64,000 nt of DNA from Rugamonas aquatica (GTDB taxonomy: Bacteria; Pseudomonadota; Gammaproteobacteria; Burkholderiales; Burkholderiaceae_D), in assembly GCF_009380215.1 (NCBI RefSeq), contig NZ_WHUG01000003.1, forward strand, positions 496,001-560,000, read 5' to 3'. Below the pieces are notes generated by a model that ran no database searches, had not been told where the DNA came from, and saw only the letters and a list, made by a program, of their open reading frames with translations. Below are positions 30,279 through 40,464 of this stretch, piece after piece (the first letter of the stretch is position 1; every line of letters starts with the position of its first letter). The position numbers and the translations under genes were made by a program.

Positions 30279-31868
30279 TTATTGTGCCACTGTGACGCTA
30301 TTGAAGAAATTAATCAAATCCGTTTGCTGGGCGCGGCGCGCAGTGTCGTCTAGATACGTCATATGGCCGCTTGCGTAATATTTGAGCACAATTTGCGGAT
30401 TGACACCGAGCCGCGCCAGGTCCAGCTCCGTCTGGTGGAAGGGCGTGGCCAGGTCGTGGTAGCCGTTCACCGCCAGGATTTTCATTTTCGGATTGAGCGT
30501 CATCGCGGCGGCCAGGTCCGGGATGGTGTCCGGCAGCTGGCGGCCGTCGTGGCTGAAGTTCCAGCGGTCGACGATGTCGTTGTTGCTGACGTAGCTGGAG
30601 CGGGCGCTGTAGTGCAGCTCGCCCGCCAGGTAGCTGGCGATGCTGCTGACGAAGGCGGAATTGATGACGGTTAGCGAAGGATCGCCGTCGGCCGTCAGCG
30701 CGCTGCCGTTGGCCGCCGACACGCGGGCGTCGTAACGCCCCACCAGCTTGCCCGGCACGGCGTTGCGCTGGTAGTAGTTCGGCCCCATGTCGAAGTTCTG
30801 CTGCCAGGTCAGCGCCGGCATGCCGGTGTAGTTGACCAGCTGGGCTATCACGCCGGCCGGTGGCGCCACCCTGGTCGCCAGGTAGGCCGAGATGGCGTTG
30901 CGGTAGTCGCCGGCGGCAAAGCTGCGCGTCTGCTGCACGTAGGCGCTGAAGTCGCTTGGCAGCGGCGTGCTGAGCTGGTAGTAGGCGCTGGTGGCGGCGT
31001 AGGTCGGGATATAGCCCTCGCAGCTGATGGCGCCCGGATCGAGTACGCCGCAGTTGCTGTTGTAGTCCATGATCGACGATTGCAGCACCAGCGCGGCGAC
31101 CGGCACGCCGGCCGTTTCCAGCAGGTTGGCCAGCACCGCCGTGCGCGGCGTGCCGTAGGATTCGCCGAACAGGATCTTGGGCGAGGCTTCGCGCTTGTTG
31201 ACGGCGATGTAGCGCTGCACGAAATCGCGGAAGGCGGCGGCGTCCGCGTCTACGCCCCAGAAGGTCTGGTTGGTGTTGGGTGCGATGGCTTGCGAGTAGC
31301 CGGTGCCGATGGCGTCGACGAACACCAGGTCCGATTGCGCCAGCAGGGTTTCCTGGTTGTCGACCAGTTGCGGCGTGACGATGACGGCGTTGGGGATGGT
31401 GCTGACCAGCCGGCGCGGCCCGAAGGAACCCAGGTGCAGATAGGTGGAGGCCGAACCGGGGCCGCCGTTGTAGAAGAAGGTGACGGGCCGCTTGGCCGCG
31501 TCGGCGCTAGGCACGGTGTAGGCGACATAGAAGAACGAGGCGGAAGCCTTGCCGGTGCGGACGTCGGTGGCGGTCAGGTGGCCGGTGGTGGCGGTGTAGT
31601 TGAACTGCTGGCCGCCCAGCTGGATATGGCTGGCGATGACGGCGGCGTTTTCATTGGGTGCGGACAGCGAGGCGTTGGCGAGGCTGGAATAGGCCAGCGT
31701 ATCGTCGTAGGAGCCGGGCACGGCCGGCGGCGCGGGCGTGAGCGGCGCGCTGGGTCCGCTGGGCGTTTCCGCCACGCTGGAGCCGCCGCCGCCACCGCAG
31801 GCGGCCAAGAGCGCGGCGCAGGCGATGATCGCTGGCCGCCATCCATGCAATTTTGTCGGATATGCCAC
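30279..31868 (-). CDS. S10 family serine carboxypeptidase-like lipoprotein
   Basis: This encodes 529 residues from a GTG preceded by GGAGAG; no ATG fits the signal peptide. The lipobox is ALLAAC near residue 20, followed by a Gly/Ser/Pro linker. The S10 features are the oxyanion segment FFYNGGPGSAS, nucleophile Ser237 in LFGESYGTPR, the Asp in NGYHDLATP and His502 in ASGHMTYLD. Bacterial members of this family act as carboxypeptidases on peptides outside the cytoplasm. The protein would sit on the outer or inner membrane facing the periplasm. A short palindrome lies in its leader. Confidence 0.9.
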   Translation of the reverse strand: MAYPTKLHGWRPAIIACAALLAACGGGGGSSVAETPSGPSAPLTPAPPAVPGSYDDTLAYSSLANASLSAPNENAAVIASHIQLGGQQFNYTATTGHLTATDVRTGKASASFFYVAYTVPSADAAKRPVTFFYNGGPGSASTYLHLGSFGPRRLVSTIPNAVIVTPQLVDNQETLLAQSDLVFVDAIGTGYSQAIAPNTNQTFWGVDADAAAFRDFVQRYIAVNKREASPKILFGESYGTPRTAVLANLLETAGVPVAALVLQSSIMDYNSNCGVLDPGAISCEGYIPTYAATSAYYQLSTPLPSDFSAYVQQTRSFAAGDYRNAISAYLATRVAPPAGVIAQLVNYTGMPALTWQQNFDMGPNYYQRNAVPGKLVGRYDARVSAANGSALTADGDPSLTVINSAFVSSIASYLAGELHYSARSSYVSNNDIVDRWNFSHDGRQLPDTIPDLAAAMTLNPKMKILAVNGYHDLATPFHQTELDLARLGVNPQIVLKYYASGHMTYLDDTARRAQQTDLINFFNSVTVAQ

Positions 31869-31883
31869 TGTGCTCTCCACCAG

Positions 31884-31909
31884 GCCGGGATCACAATTAT
31901 GATCCCGGC
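31884..31909. repeat. 9-bp inverted repeat in leader of S10 gene
   Basis: GCCGGGATC and GATCCCGGC flank eight AT-rich bases (ACAATTAT). It is 15 bases upstream of the GTG start of the S10 gene and could be an operator or a leader hairpin. Confidence 0.55.
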
Positions 31910-31935
31910 TTGCGTGAAATGCATCAGAAAAAAAT

Positions 31936-32020
31936 GGGGTCAAGTCTGACATTTGGACACGGACTCAACCTTGGCGGTTTGCCACAGTCGAGTTCGTGTC
32001 CAAATGTCAGACTTGACCCC
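31936..32020. repeat. 85-bp element with perfect 26-bp terminal inverted repeats
   Basis: The arms at 31936-31961 and 31995-32020 are perfect reverse complements, beginning GGGGTCAAGTCTGAC and ending CAGACTTGACCCC. They enclose a 33-base centre whose edges (GACTC / GAGTT) extend the pairing imperfectly. It lies 9 bases from the BMP gene's stop and upstream of the S10 gene. No coding sequence is inside. It looks like a small non-autonomous mobile palindrome and would also form a very stable RNA hairpin. Confidence 0.85.
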
Positions 32021-32029
32021 CGGTGGGGG

Positions 32030-33100
<1,071 letters not shown>

Positions 33101-33124
33101 ACGGTTTCCTTTGGGTGGCGGGGT

Positions 33125-33976
33125 TTAGAAGTGGTACTCGGCGCGGACCATCGGCGTTTTCGCCGTGGCGCCAGGGTTGTTGGTATCGGAGTTGCCGAAC
33201 TTGTTTTTCCAGAACTGGTACTCGATGCCGACCTTGAAGGTGTTCTTGCCCGCGCCGACGGCGGCGCTCAAGTCGTACATGATCTGCATGTCGATATTGG
33301 TCTCGCGCGCGGTGTCGCCGCCGAATTCGTTCTTGCCCTTGGTGCCGATGAAGTTGGCGAAGCCTTCGAACGACAGCGGGATGCCGATGTTGAACGGGAT
33401 GCCCCATGCGGCCGTCAGCATCGGGTGGGTCTTGTAGGCGTAGCGCGGCGTGGCGGCGCCGGTGAAGGTGTTGAACGGCGCGTTGCTCTCCCACAGCGCG
33501 AACAGGCTGACGTCGAGGAAGCCCGGCACGTCCAGCATCAGCGTCGGGCCGGCGACGATCATGCGCTTCTTGGAGTTGTAGCCGGCGTCGGTCTTGCTGT
33601 TGAAATCGAAGCCCGCCGTGGCGCCGACGCCGCGCACCGGACCGAAGGCCCAGTTGCCGCCGGTGACCTTGCCCAGGTCCAGCGTGTGGCGGTACAGCGC
33701 GTACGCTTCATGCGCGCCGCTCTTGGCGCCGGCCGACGACGGATCGACTTCCGACGACATCAGGAAGTCGACGCTGAAGAAGTTCTTGCCGTACTTGTAG
33801 CCCGAGACGCTGGACAGGTTGACGATGTTCTTGGTGATGTCCTTGTCGTTGAACGGCTCGGCGAACTTGGTGCCGTAACGATAGCTCAGCGAGGTGTCGC
33901 TCCAGTCGGCGGCGTGGGCTGCGCAGGCGCAGCTGGCAAGAAGGGCGAGGGCGGTGCGGGTGACAAGTGGCGACAT
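33125..33976 (-). CDS. Tsx/OmpK-like nucleoside channel, outer membrane
   Basis: This 283-residue protein starts at an ATG with GGAG ahead, followed by a signal peptide (TRTALALLASCACAAHA). The mature start ADWSDTSLSYRYGTKFAEPFN and barrel repeats such as KNFFSVDFLMSSE, together with the end MVRAEYHF, match the Tsx/OmpK family of nucleoside-specific channels. It leads the unit with the BMP protein and gives an outer-membrane entry route for the same substrates. A site resembling the GntR motif lies upstream of it. Confidence 0.9.
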   Translation of the reverse strand: MSPLVTRTALALLASCACAAHAADWSDTSLSYRYGTKFAEPFNDKDITKNIVNLSSVSGYKYGKNFFSVDFLMSSEVDPSSAGAKSGAHEAYALYRHTLDLGKVTGGNWAFGPVRGVGATAGFDFNSKTDAGYNSKKRMIVAGPTLMLDVPGFLDVSLFALWESNAPFNTFTGAATPRYAYKTHPMLTAAWGIPFNIGIPLSFEGFANFIGTKGKNEFGGDTARETNIDMQIMYDLSAAVGAGKNTFKVGIEYQFWKNKFGNSDTNNPGATAKTPMVRAEYHF

Positions 33977-34023
33977 TTTTTTTGAACTCCATTCAGAGGA
34001 CAGCACGGTTTATAAAAACTTCT

Positions 34024-34035
34024 TTTGTATCCAAT
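34024..34035. promoter_or_regulatory. Candidate GntR site upstream of tsx-like gene
   Basis: TTTGTATCCAAT differs at two positions from TTTGTATACGAT, the motif before the transporter operon. It lies about 48 bases upstream of the Tsx-like start. Confidence 0.5.
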
Positions 34036-34060
34036 CTCTAGCAATTCCCGGGCCACGGCG

Positions 34061-34816
34061 CTAGAAGCCGGACAGCGCCTCGGCCAGGTTCACTTTCCTG
34101 TCCTGCTCATTCAGGTGCAGGCGCGCTTCGATTTCCAGCAGGTGGTGCTCGATCAAATGGGTGGCTTCCTTGACCTTGCCCTGCTCGATCAGCGTGGCCA
34201 GGTCCTGGTGTTCGTCGTTCTCGCACATCGGCGCGCCCGGGGTTTCGTACAGCGCAATAATCAGCGAGCAGCGCGACACCAACTCCGCCATGAAGCGCTG
34301 CAGCACCTGGTTGCCGGCCAGTTCCGCCAGCAGCAGATGGAACTCGCCGCCCAGTCGTATCCAGCCGGCGCGGTCGCCGGTGCGGCGGGCCTGGTCCTCC
34401 GCATGCAGCGCGGCGCGGATCTGCTTGAGCGAGGCCGGCGTGGCGTGGCGTATCACCAGCGGCACGATCTCCCTTTCGATGGCGCGGCGGGCGGCGAAGA
34501 TGTCGCGCGCCTGCTCCGGCGTGGGCGAGGCGATCACCGCGCCGCGATTGGGCCGCAGCTCGATGATGTGGTCGTGCGCCAGCCGTTGCAGCGCCTTGCG
34601 CACGGTGGTGCGGCTCACTTGATACAGCTCGCAGAAATCGGCTTCACCCAAATGGGTGCCGGGCGGCAGGCGGTGGCTCATGACAGCGTTGACGACGGCA
34701 CGGTAGATGCGCAGGTCGACGGCGGTGGTGCCGCGCTTGATGGCGGCGGCAGGCGCGCCCGCAACGGCGGCTGCGGGAGCGGCCTTGCGGGGTTGGCGTT
34801 TGCCTGGTGATGGCAT
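34061..34816 (-). CDS. GntR/FCD-family transcriptional regulator
   Basis: This encodes 251 residues from an ATG preceded by GGAGA. After a basic, Ala-rich tail, a winged helix spans roughly residues 35-100 (IYRAVVNAVMSHRLPPGTHLGEADFCELYQVSRTTVRKALQRLAHDHIIELRPNRGAVIA). A helical FCD ligand domain follows (FAARRAIEREIVPLVI, FHLLLAELAGNQVLQRFM, EHQDLATLIEQGKVKEATHLIEHHLLEIEARL). It sits between the two halves of a nucleoside uptake system, and shared motifs lie near both. It probably represses them until a purine-related ligand binds. Confidence 0.92.
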   Translation of the reverse strand: MPSPGKRQPRKAAPAAAVAGAPAAAIKRGTTAVDLRIYRAVVNAVMSHRLPPGTHLGEADFCELYQVSRTTVRKALQRLAHDHIIELRPNRGAVIASPTPEQARDIFAARRAIEREIVPLVIRHATPASLKQIRAALHAEDQARRTGDRAGWIRLGGEFHLLLAELAGNQVLQRFMAELVSRCSLIIALYETPGAPMCENDEHQDLATLIEQGKVKEATHLIEHHLLEIEARLHLNEQDRKVNLAEALSGF

Positions 34817-34875
34817 TGTTCGATTCTCCGTGAGGGTGGTGCTCACACTGCATAAAGCAGGAACCATGCTAACTA

Positions 34876-34888
34876 CATCGTGTACAAC
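34876..34888. promoter_or_regulatory. Candidate GntR operator 1
   Basis: CATCGTGTACAAC is, on the minus strand, GTTGTACACGATG, sharing TTGTAYACGATG with the site at 35068. It is 60 bases upstream of the gntR start, so it may mediate self-regulation. Confidence 0.6.
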
Positions 34889-34911
34889 AATCCGCTGGAA
34901 GCTGTCTTGTA

Positions 34912-34921
34912 TTGTGTACGA
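34912..34921. promoter_or_regulatory. Candidate GntR operator 2
   Basis: TTGTGTACGA matches the shared TTGTRTACGA core. It is between the divergent gntR and transporter promoters. Confidence 0.5.
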
Positions 34922-35067
34922 AACGACTTTGTTTTGTCCTCATTTTCGAGCGCTGTGCACGTTTTTGGTGAGGAAGTGTGTCATATTTAGTGCACTCTTC
35001 TGCCCAAAACGGCGCGTTTCCGGCGCACCGTGCGTGGCATGTTAATTGCGTCTGATGTTGTATTCAA

Positions 35068-35080
35068 TTTGTATACGATG
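35068..35080. promoter_or_regulatory. Candidate GntR operator 3 before the ABC operon
   Basis: TTTGTATACGATG ends 12 bases before the ATPase start and overlaps the leader. Binding here would block transcription or elongation of the transporter operon. Confidence 0.65.
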
Positions 35081-35092
35081 AGGGAAGCGCCG

Positions 35093-36634
35093 ATGACAGA
35101 GCCGCGCCTGAAGATGCTGGGCATCTCCAAGATCTACCCTTCCGTGGTGGCCAACGCCGCCGTCGACCTGACCGTCATGCCCGGTGAAATCCATGCGGTG
35201 CTGGGCGAGAACGGCGCCGGCAAGAGCACGCTGATGAAGATCATCTACGGCGTGACCAGGCCCGATGAAGGCCAGATCATGTGGGAGGGGAAGCAGGTCC
35301 ACATTCACTCGCCGCACGATGCGCGCAAGCTGGGCATCGGCATGGTGTTCCAGCACTTCGCGCTGTTCGAAACGCTGACCGTGGCCGAGAACATCGCGCT
35401 GGCGTTGGACGACCACGTGACGCCGGCCGCGCTGGCGCCGCGCATCCGCGCCGTGTCCGAGCAATATGGCTTGCCGCTGGATCCGCAACGGCTGGTGCAC
35501 AGCATGTCGGTGGGCGAGCGGCAGCGGGTGGAGATCGTGCGCTGCCTGTTGCAGTCGCCGCGTCTGCTCATCATGGACGAGCCGACGTCGGTGCTGACGC
35601 CGGACGCGGTGCTCAAGCTGTTCGAATCGCTGCGACGCCTGGCCTCCGAAGGCGTGAGCATCCTGTACATCAGCCACAAGCTCGATGAAATCCAGTCGCT
35701 GTGCGACAAGGCCACCGTGCTGCGAGCGGGGCGCGTGTCCGGCACCGCCAATCCGAAAGAGGAAAGCGCCAGGTCGCTGGCGGAGCTGATGATAGGCCGC
35801 GAACTTCCCGTCTGCGTGCACCAGCCGCGTGAGCCGGGCGAGGTGCTGCTGTCGCTCGACCGGCTCAATGTGCGCAGCGACGATCCGTTCGGCACGCGCC
35901 TGAAGGACATCAGCCTGGCGCTGCGCAGCGGCGAGATCGTCGGCATCGCCGGCATCTCCGGCAACGGCCAGCAGGAACTGTTGAAGGCCATCTCCGGCGA
36001 ACGCCCGCTGGCTGCGGGCAGCGGCGCGATCAGCCTGTGCGGGCGGGACGTGGGCAAGCTCGATGCGGCGCAACGCCGCCAGCTGGGCCTTGGCTTCGTG
36101 CCGGAAGAGCGGCTGGGACGCGGCGCCGCGCCCGAGCTGTCGCTGGCCGATAACGCGCTGCTGACCGGCTATCTGCCGGCCGCCAACACCGGCATGGTCC
36201 GGCGCGGATTGATACAGCGCGGCGCGGTGCGCGAGTTCGCGCGCAAGGTGATCGCGCGCTTCAACGTCAAGTGCGGCGGCGAGCAGTCGGCGGCGGCCAG
36301 TCTGTCCGGCGGCAATCTGCAGAAGTTCATCGTCGGCCGCGAGATCGCGCTGGCGCCGAAGGTGATGGTGTTCGCGCAGCCGACATGGGGCGTGGACATC
36401 GGCGCCGCCATGCTGATACGCCAGGCCATCATCGACATGCGCGACCAGGGCGTGGCGGTGCTGGTGCTGTCGGAGGAGCTGGACGAATTGTTCATGATGA
36501 GCGACCGCATCGCCGTGCTGGCGGATGGCCGTTTATCACAGGTGGTGACAGCATCTGCCACCAGCATCAACCAGATCGGCGTGTGGATGAGCGGCGATTT
36601 CGACCACCAGGGAGCAGACCATGTCGCGGCTTGA
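35093..36634 (+). CDS. Nucleoside ABC transporter ATP-binding protein (two ABC domains)
   Basis: This 513-residue protein is a double ATPase of the sugar/nucleoside type. Domain 1 has Walker A GENGAGKST, signature SVGERQRVE and Walker B LLIMDEPTSVLT. Domain 2 has a degenerate P-loop (GISGNGQQELLKAISG), signature LSGGNLQKFIVGRE and Walker B with Gln (VMVFAQPTWGVD), the usual asymmetry in this family. I chose the ATG at 35093 because AGGGAAG lies seven bases ahead. It overlaps the first permease gene by 14 bases. It powers uptake of the ligand captured by the BMP protein encoded at 32030. Confidence 0.94.
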   Translation: MTEPRLKMLGISKIYPSVVANAAVDLTVMPGEIHAVLGENGAGKSTLMKIIYGVTRPDEGQIMWEGKQVHIHSPHDARKLGIGMVFQHFALFETLTVAENIALALDDHVTPAALAPRIRAVSEQYGLPLDPQRLVHSMSVGERQRVEIVRCLLQSPRLLIMDEPTSVLTPDAVLKLFESLRRLASEGVSILYISHKLDEIQSLCDKATVLRAGRVSGTANPKEESARSLAELMIGRELPVCVHQPREPGEVLLSLDRLNVRSDDPFGTRLKDISLALRSGEIVGIAGISGNGQQELLKAISGERPLAAGSGAISLCGRDVGKLDAAQRRQLGLGFVPEERLGRGAAPELSLADNALLTGYLPAANTGMVRRGLIQRGAVREFARKVIARFNVKCGGEQSAAASLSGGNLQKFIVGREIALAPKVMVFAQPTWGVDIGAAMLIRQAIIDMRDQGVAVLVLSEELDELFMMSDRIAVLADGRLSQVVTASATSINQIGVWMSGDFDHQGADHVAA

Positions 36635-37709
36635 ACGACGTCCCGAACCTTCGCGCCGCATGATGCTGGCGTCGCCGCTGATCGCGGCGGCGGCCATGCT
36701 GCTGACCGGCTCCGCGCTGTTCTTCTTCATGGGGCAGGAGCCGCTGCATGCCTTCTACGTTTACTTCATCAAGCCTTGGACCACGCTGTACGGCGTGGGC
36801 GAACTGCTGCTGAAGGCGACGCCGCTGATCCTGTGCGGCGTGGGCCTGGCGATCGGCTTCCGCGCCAACGTCGCCAACATCGGCGCCGACGGCCAGCTGA
36901 CGGTGGGGGCGATCGCGGCCGGCGCCGTCGCGCTGTATTTCGACGAGGTGCAGGCGTGGTGGGTGCTGCCGCTGATGCTGGCGGCGGGCGCGCTGGGCGG
37001 CATGCTGTGGGCGGCGATACCCGCGCTGCTGCGCACGCGCTTCAACACCAGCGAAATTCTCGTGAGCCTGATGCTGGTGTACGTGTCGTATCACTTGCTG
37101 AGCTATCTGGTGCACGGGCCGATGCGCGATCCGGCCGGCTTCAACTTCCCGCAGTCGAAGATGTTCAGCGACTCGGCCACCTTGCCGCTGCTGGTGGAGG
37201 GCTTGCGCCTGAACGCGGCCTTCATCCTGTCGCTGGTCGCGGCCGGCGCGGCCTGGTTCTTCTGCAAGCACACGTTTGCTGGCTACCGCATGCAGGTCAG
37301 CGGTATGGCGCCGGCCGCCGCGCTGTACGCGGGCTTCAGCGAGCCGCGCAATGTGTGGCTGGCCTTCATGGTCAGCGGCGCGCTGTCGGGCATCGCCGGC
37401 GTCGGCGAGGTGGCGGGGCCGCTGGGACAGATGCAGCCGTCGGTGTCGGCCGGCTACGGTTTTGCGGCCATCATCGTCGCCTACGTCGGCCGCCTGCATC
37501 CGCTGGGCGTGGTGCTGTCGGCGGTGCTGATGTCGCTGCTGTACATCGGCGGCGAGACGGCGCAGATCGAACTGCAGGTGCCGTCGGCGATCACCGGCAT
37601 GTTCCAGGGGCTGCTGCTGTTCTACCTGCTGGCCGCCGACCTGTTCATCCACTACCGCTTCAAGCCGCACCATCGCCGCTTGCCCGTCACCGCCGGAGAA
37701 ACCGCATGA
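36621..37709 (+). CDS. Nucleoside ABC transporter permease 1
   Basis: This encodes 362 residues with about eight to ten membrane segments and the family pattern TPLILCGVGLAIGFRANVANIGADGQLTVGA and NTSEILVSLMLVYVSYHLL. It follows a cytoplasmic basic start (MSRLERRPEPSRR). GGGAGCAG precedes the ATG, which lies inside the ATPase gene's end. It pairs with the second permease to form the channel of a BmpA-NupABC-like purine nucleoside importer. Confidence 0.93.
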   Translation: MSRLERRPEPSRRMMLASPLIAAAAMLLTGSALFFFMGQEPLHAFYVYFIKPWTTLYGVGELLLKATPLILCGVGLAIGFRANVANIGADGQLTVGAIAAGAVALYFDEVQAWWVLPLMLAAGALGGMLWAAIPALLRTRFNTSEILVSLMLVYVSYHLLSYLVHGPMRDPAGFNFPQSKMFSDSATLPLLVEGLRLNAAFILSLVAAGAAWFFCKHTFAGYRMQVSGMAPAAALYAGFSEPRNVWLAFMVSGALSGIAGVGEVAGPLGQMQPSVSAGYGFAAIIVAYVGRLHPLGVVLSAVLMSLLYIGGETAQIELQVPSAITGMFQGLLLFYLLAADLFIHYRFKPHHRRLPVTAGETA

Positions 37710-38632
37710 TCAGCACCGAACTGTTAATCGCCTTCCTCGCCAGCACGGCGGGCGCCGCCACGCCGCTGGTGGTGGCCTCGATGGGCGAGCTGGTGACGGA
37801 GCGCTCCGGCGTGCTCAATCTAGGCATGGAGGGCATGATGCTGGTGGGCGCGGTGGTGGGCTTCGGCGTCACGCTGGGCACGGGGCAGATGTGGCTTGGA
37901 TTGCTGGCGGCGATTGCGGCCGGCATGCTGATGTCGCTGATCTTCGGCTTCCTGGTGCTGACGCTGCAAACCAACCAGGTGGCCACCGGGCTGGCGCTGA
38001 CCTTGTTCGGCATCGGGCTGTCGGCCTTCATGGGGCGCGGGCTGGTGGGGCAGACGGTGGAGCCTATGCCGCATCTGCACTTCCCGCTGCTGTCGGATGT
38101 GCCGTTCGTCGGTCCGCTGCTGTTCCGTTTTGACGCAATGGTGTACGGTTCTGTCGCACTGGTGCTGGTGATCGGCTGGATGCTGGCGCGCACCCGCATC
38201 GGACTGGTGATACGCGCGGTGGGCGAGTCGCCGCACAGCGCGCATGCGATCGGCTATCCGGTGATCGGCCTGCGCTACGGCACTGTGCTGTTCGGCGGCG
38301 CGATGGCCGGTTTGGGCGGCGCTTATCTGTCGCTGGCGCTGACGCCGATGTGGGTCGAAGGCATGACGGCGGGACGCGGCTGGATCGCGCTGGCGCAGGT
38401 GGTGTTCGCGACGTGGAAGCCGCGTGGCGTGATGGTGGGCGCTTATCTGTTCGGCGGCGTAACGGTGTTGCAGTTCCACGGGCAGGGCATGGGGCTGGAT
38501 ATTCCATCGGAGTTTCTGGCGATGCTGCCCTACCTCGCCACTATCGTCGTACTAGTCATCATTTGCCGGAATCCGCAAGCAATCTTGTTGAATAAACCCA
38601 TGTCCTTGGGCCAAAACTTCAAGCCGGATTGA
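37706..38632 (+). CDS. Nucleoside ABC transporter permease 2
   Basis: This encodes 308 residues with about eight membrane helices and the conserved [29 protein letters not shown] signature split across the N-terminal region, then [19 protein letters not shown] and [15 protein letters not shown], the coupling-helix region for the ATPase. The ATG overlaps the stop of permease 1 (ATGA). It completes the transporter and is the last gene of the operon. Confidence 0.93.
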   Translation: MISTELLIAFLASTAGAATPLVVASMGELVTERSGVLNLGMEGMMLVGAVVGFGVTLGTGQMWLGLLAAIAAGMLMSLIFGFLVLTLQTNQVATGLALTLFGIGLSAFMGRGLVGQTVEPMPHLHFPLLSDVPFVGPLLFRFDAMVYGSVALVLVIGWMLARTRIGLVIRAVGESPHSAHAIGYPVIGLRYGTVLFGGAMAGLGGAYLSLALTPMWVEGMTAGRGWIALAQVVFATWKPRGVMVGAYLFGGVTVLQFHGQGMGLDIPSEFLAMLPYLATIVVLVIICRNPQAILLNKPMSLGQNFKPD

Positions 38633-38659
38633 GAGATGTTGCGTTCGCACACAGGAAAA

Positions 38660-38673
38660 TTGATCTAGATCAA
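38660..38673. promoter_or_regulatory. FNR/ANR-type box
   Basis: TTGATCTAGATCAA matches the FNR consensus TTGATnnnnATCAA at every fixed position. It lies 121 bases upstream of the chemoreceptor start, suggesting oxygen-dependent control of that gene. The CTAG centre makes it a full palindrome. Confidence 0.75.
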
Positions 38674-38703
38674 AAATCCCCGTCAAAAATCTGCGGTAGA
38701 CAT

Positions 38704-38736
38704 TCCAGGCGACAATTGGTGACTTTGTCGCCTGGA
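38704..38736. repeat. 11-bp inverted repeat with 11-base loop upstream of MCP gene
   Basis: TCCAGGCGACA and TGTCGCCTGGA are perfect complements. It could end transcription from the permease operon or form a leader hairpin of the chemoreceptor mRNA. No T-run follows. Confidence 0.6.
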
Positions 38737-38793
38737 TAGCGCCACTATTCTGGACTCGTTGGCCACTGGCCAAATAACGATAAAGGAACGGCC

Positions 38794-40416
38794 ATGCGCA
38801 TCAACAGTCCTATCACTCAAAACGAGTACCTGATGGAGGATGGCAAGACCATTGTCTCCAGCACCGATTTGCAGGGCAACATCAACTACGCGAATCCGTA
38901 TTTCATCGAGGTCAGCGGGTACACCGAGCAGGAGTTGCTGGGCGCACCGCAGAATATCGTGCGCCATCCTGACATGCCGGTCGAAGCCTTTGCCGATCTG
39001 TGGCAGACCATCAGGAACGGCATGCCGTGGACCGGGCTGGTGAAGAACCGCTGCAAGAACGGCGACTACTACTGGGTGCTGGCGAATGTGACGCCGGTGA
39101 TCGAGCAGGGCAAGCCGGTCGGCTATCTGTCGGTGCGGACCAAGCCCAGTCGCGAGCAGGTGCGCGAGGCCGATGCGCTGTACCGCCAGTTCAAGGCCGG
39201 CAATCCGCAGCGGCTGCGCATCGTCAACGGGCGCGCGGTGGCGACCGGCATCGCGGCGCGGGCGGCGGGCTTGATGCGGATGTCGCTGGCGCGCCAGATC
39301 GGCGTGGCGACGCTGCTGACCGGCGGCGTGCTGGCCTTGTTGGCCTTTGCCTTGCTGGGCCTTGGCGACGCGGGCATCGCTGCGGCGCGCAGCGGCTTGG
39401 GGGCGCTGGCCTTGTGCGCCATGCTGGGCATGGCGTGGTTCGGCCGCAGCCTGTATCTGAACGTGGCGCTGCCCTTGCGGCAGGCGACGCGTGCGGCGCG
39501 CATGATGGCGGGCGGCGATCTGACGGCGGCCTTTGACATCCAGCGCGACGATGAAGTGGGCCAGCTGCTGGCGGCGCTGCGGCAGACCAATATCAACCTG
39601 CACAGCATCATCGGCGACGTGCGCGCCAACTTCGACGAGATCTCGGTGGCGACTGGCGAAATCGCCGACGGCAATCTGGATCTGTCGGGCCGCACGGAGT
39701 CGCAGGCCTCCAGCTTGCAGCAGACCGCGGCCAGCATGGAGCAGCTGACATCGACCGTCCAGCAGAGCGCCAGCAACGTCGCCAGCGCCAACCAATTGGC
39801 CGGGCAGGCGTCGGCGGTGGCGGCGCAGGGCGGCAGCATCGTGTCGCAGGTGGTGTCGACGATGGACGATATCAGCGCCTCGTCGAACAAGGTGCTGGAC
39901 ATCATCGGCCTGATCGACGGTATCGCCTTCCAGACCAATATCCTGGCGCTGAATGCGGCGGTGGAGGCGGCGCGCGCCGGCGAGGAGGGACGCGGCTTTG
40001 CCGTGGTGGCCAGCGAGGTGCGCAGCCTGGCGCAGCGCTCGGCCACGGCGGCCAAGGAAATCAAGGTGCTGATCGACCAGTCGATCCAGAAGGTGCAGGC
40101 CGGCACGGCGCTGACCAACAGCGCCGGCGTGACGATGAACCAGGTGATCGAATCGGTGGACCGGGTGTCGCGCGTGATGGAAGAGATTTCGAATTCCACG
40201 CGTGAGCAGAGCGATGGCATCAACCAGGTCAACCAGGCGGTGATACAGATCGACGACATCACGCAGCAGAACGCGGCGCTGGTGGAGCAGGCCGCTGCCG
40301 CCGCAGGCAATCTGGCGCAGCAGACGCGTTGCGTGTCGCAAGCGATGGCGGTGTTCAAGCTGCAGGGCGGCCTGGTGGTGCCGCAGACCACGGCGGTGGC
40401 GTTAAGGGTTGCATGA
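38794..40416 (+). CDS. Aer-like PAS methyl-accepting chemotaxis protein
   Basis: This 540-residue receptor has an N-terminal cytoplasmic PAS domain (residues 10-125; [35 protein letters not shown]), as in Aer energy/oxygen sensors. A membrane hairpin lies near residues 165-225 ([21 protein letters not shown]). A HAMP-like segment and the signalling hairpin follow, with [37 protein letters not shown] at its tip. There is no periplasmic sensing domain, so it senses redox state inside the cell, normally by FAD in the PAS. AAAGGAA precedes the ATG. An FNR-type box lies upstream. Confidence 0.94.
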   Translation: MRINSPITQNEYLMEDGKTIVSSTDLQGNINYANPYFIEVSGYTEQELLGAPQNIVRHPDMPVEAFADLWQTIRNGMPWTGLVKNRCKNGDYYWVLANVTPVIEQGKPVGYLSVRTKPSREQVREADALYRQFKAGNPQRLRIVNGRAVATGIAARAAGLMRMSLARQIGVATLLTGGVLALLAFALLGLGDAGIAAARSGLGALALCAMLGMAWFGRSLYLNVALPLRQATRAARMMAGGDLTAAFDIQRDDEVGQLLAALRQTNINLHSIIGDVRANFDEISVATGEIADGNLDLSGRTESQASSLQQTAASMEQLTSTVQQSASNVASANQLAGQASAVAAQGGSIVSQVVSTMDDISASSNKVLDIIGLIDGIAFQTNILALNAAVEAARAGEEGRGFAVVASEVRSLAQRSATAAKEIKVLIDQSIQKVQAGTALTNSAGVTMNQVIESVDRVSRVMEEISNSTREQSDGINQVNQAVIQIDDITQQNAALVEQAAAAAGNLAQQTRCVSQAMAVFKLQGGLVVPQTTAVALRVA

Positions 40417-40464
40417 TATATAATTTCGGCGCGAATCCGCGCACAGCCCTTCTTCTTTCGAGCC

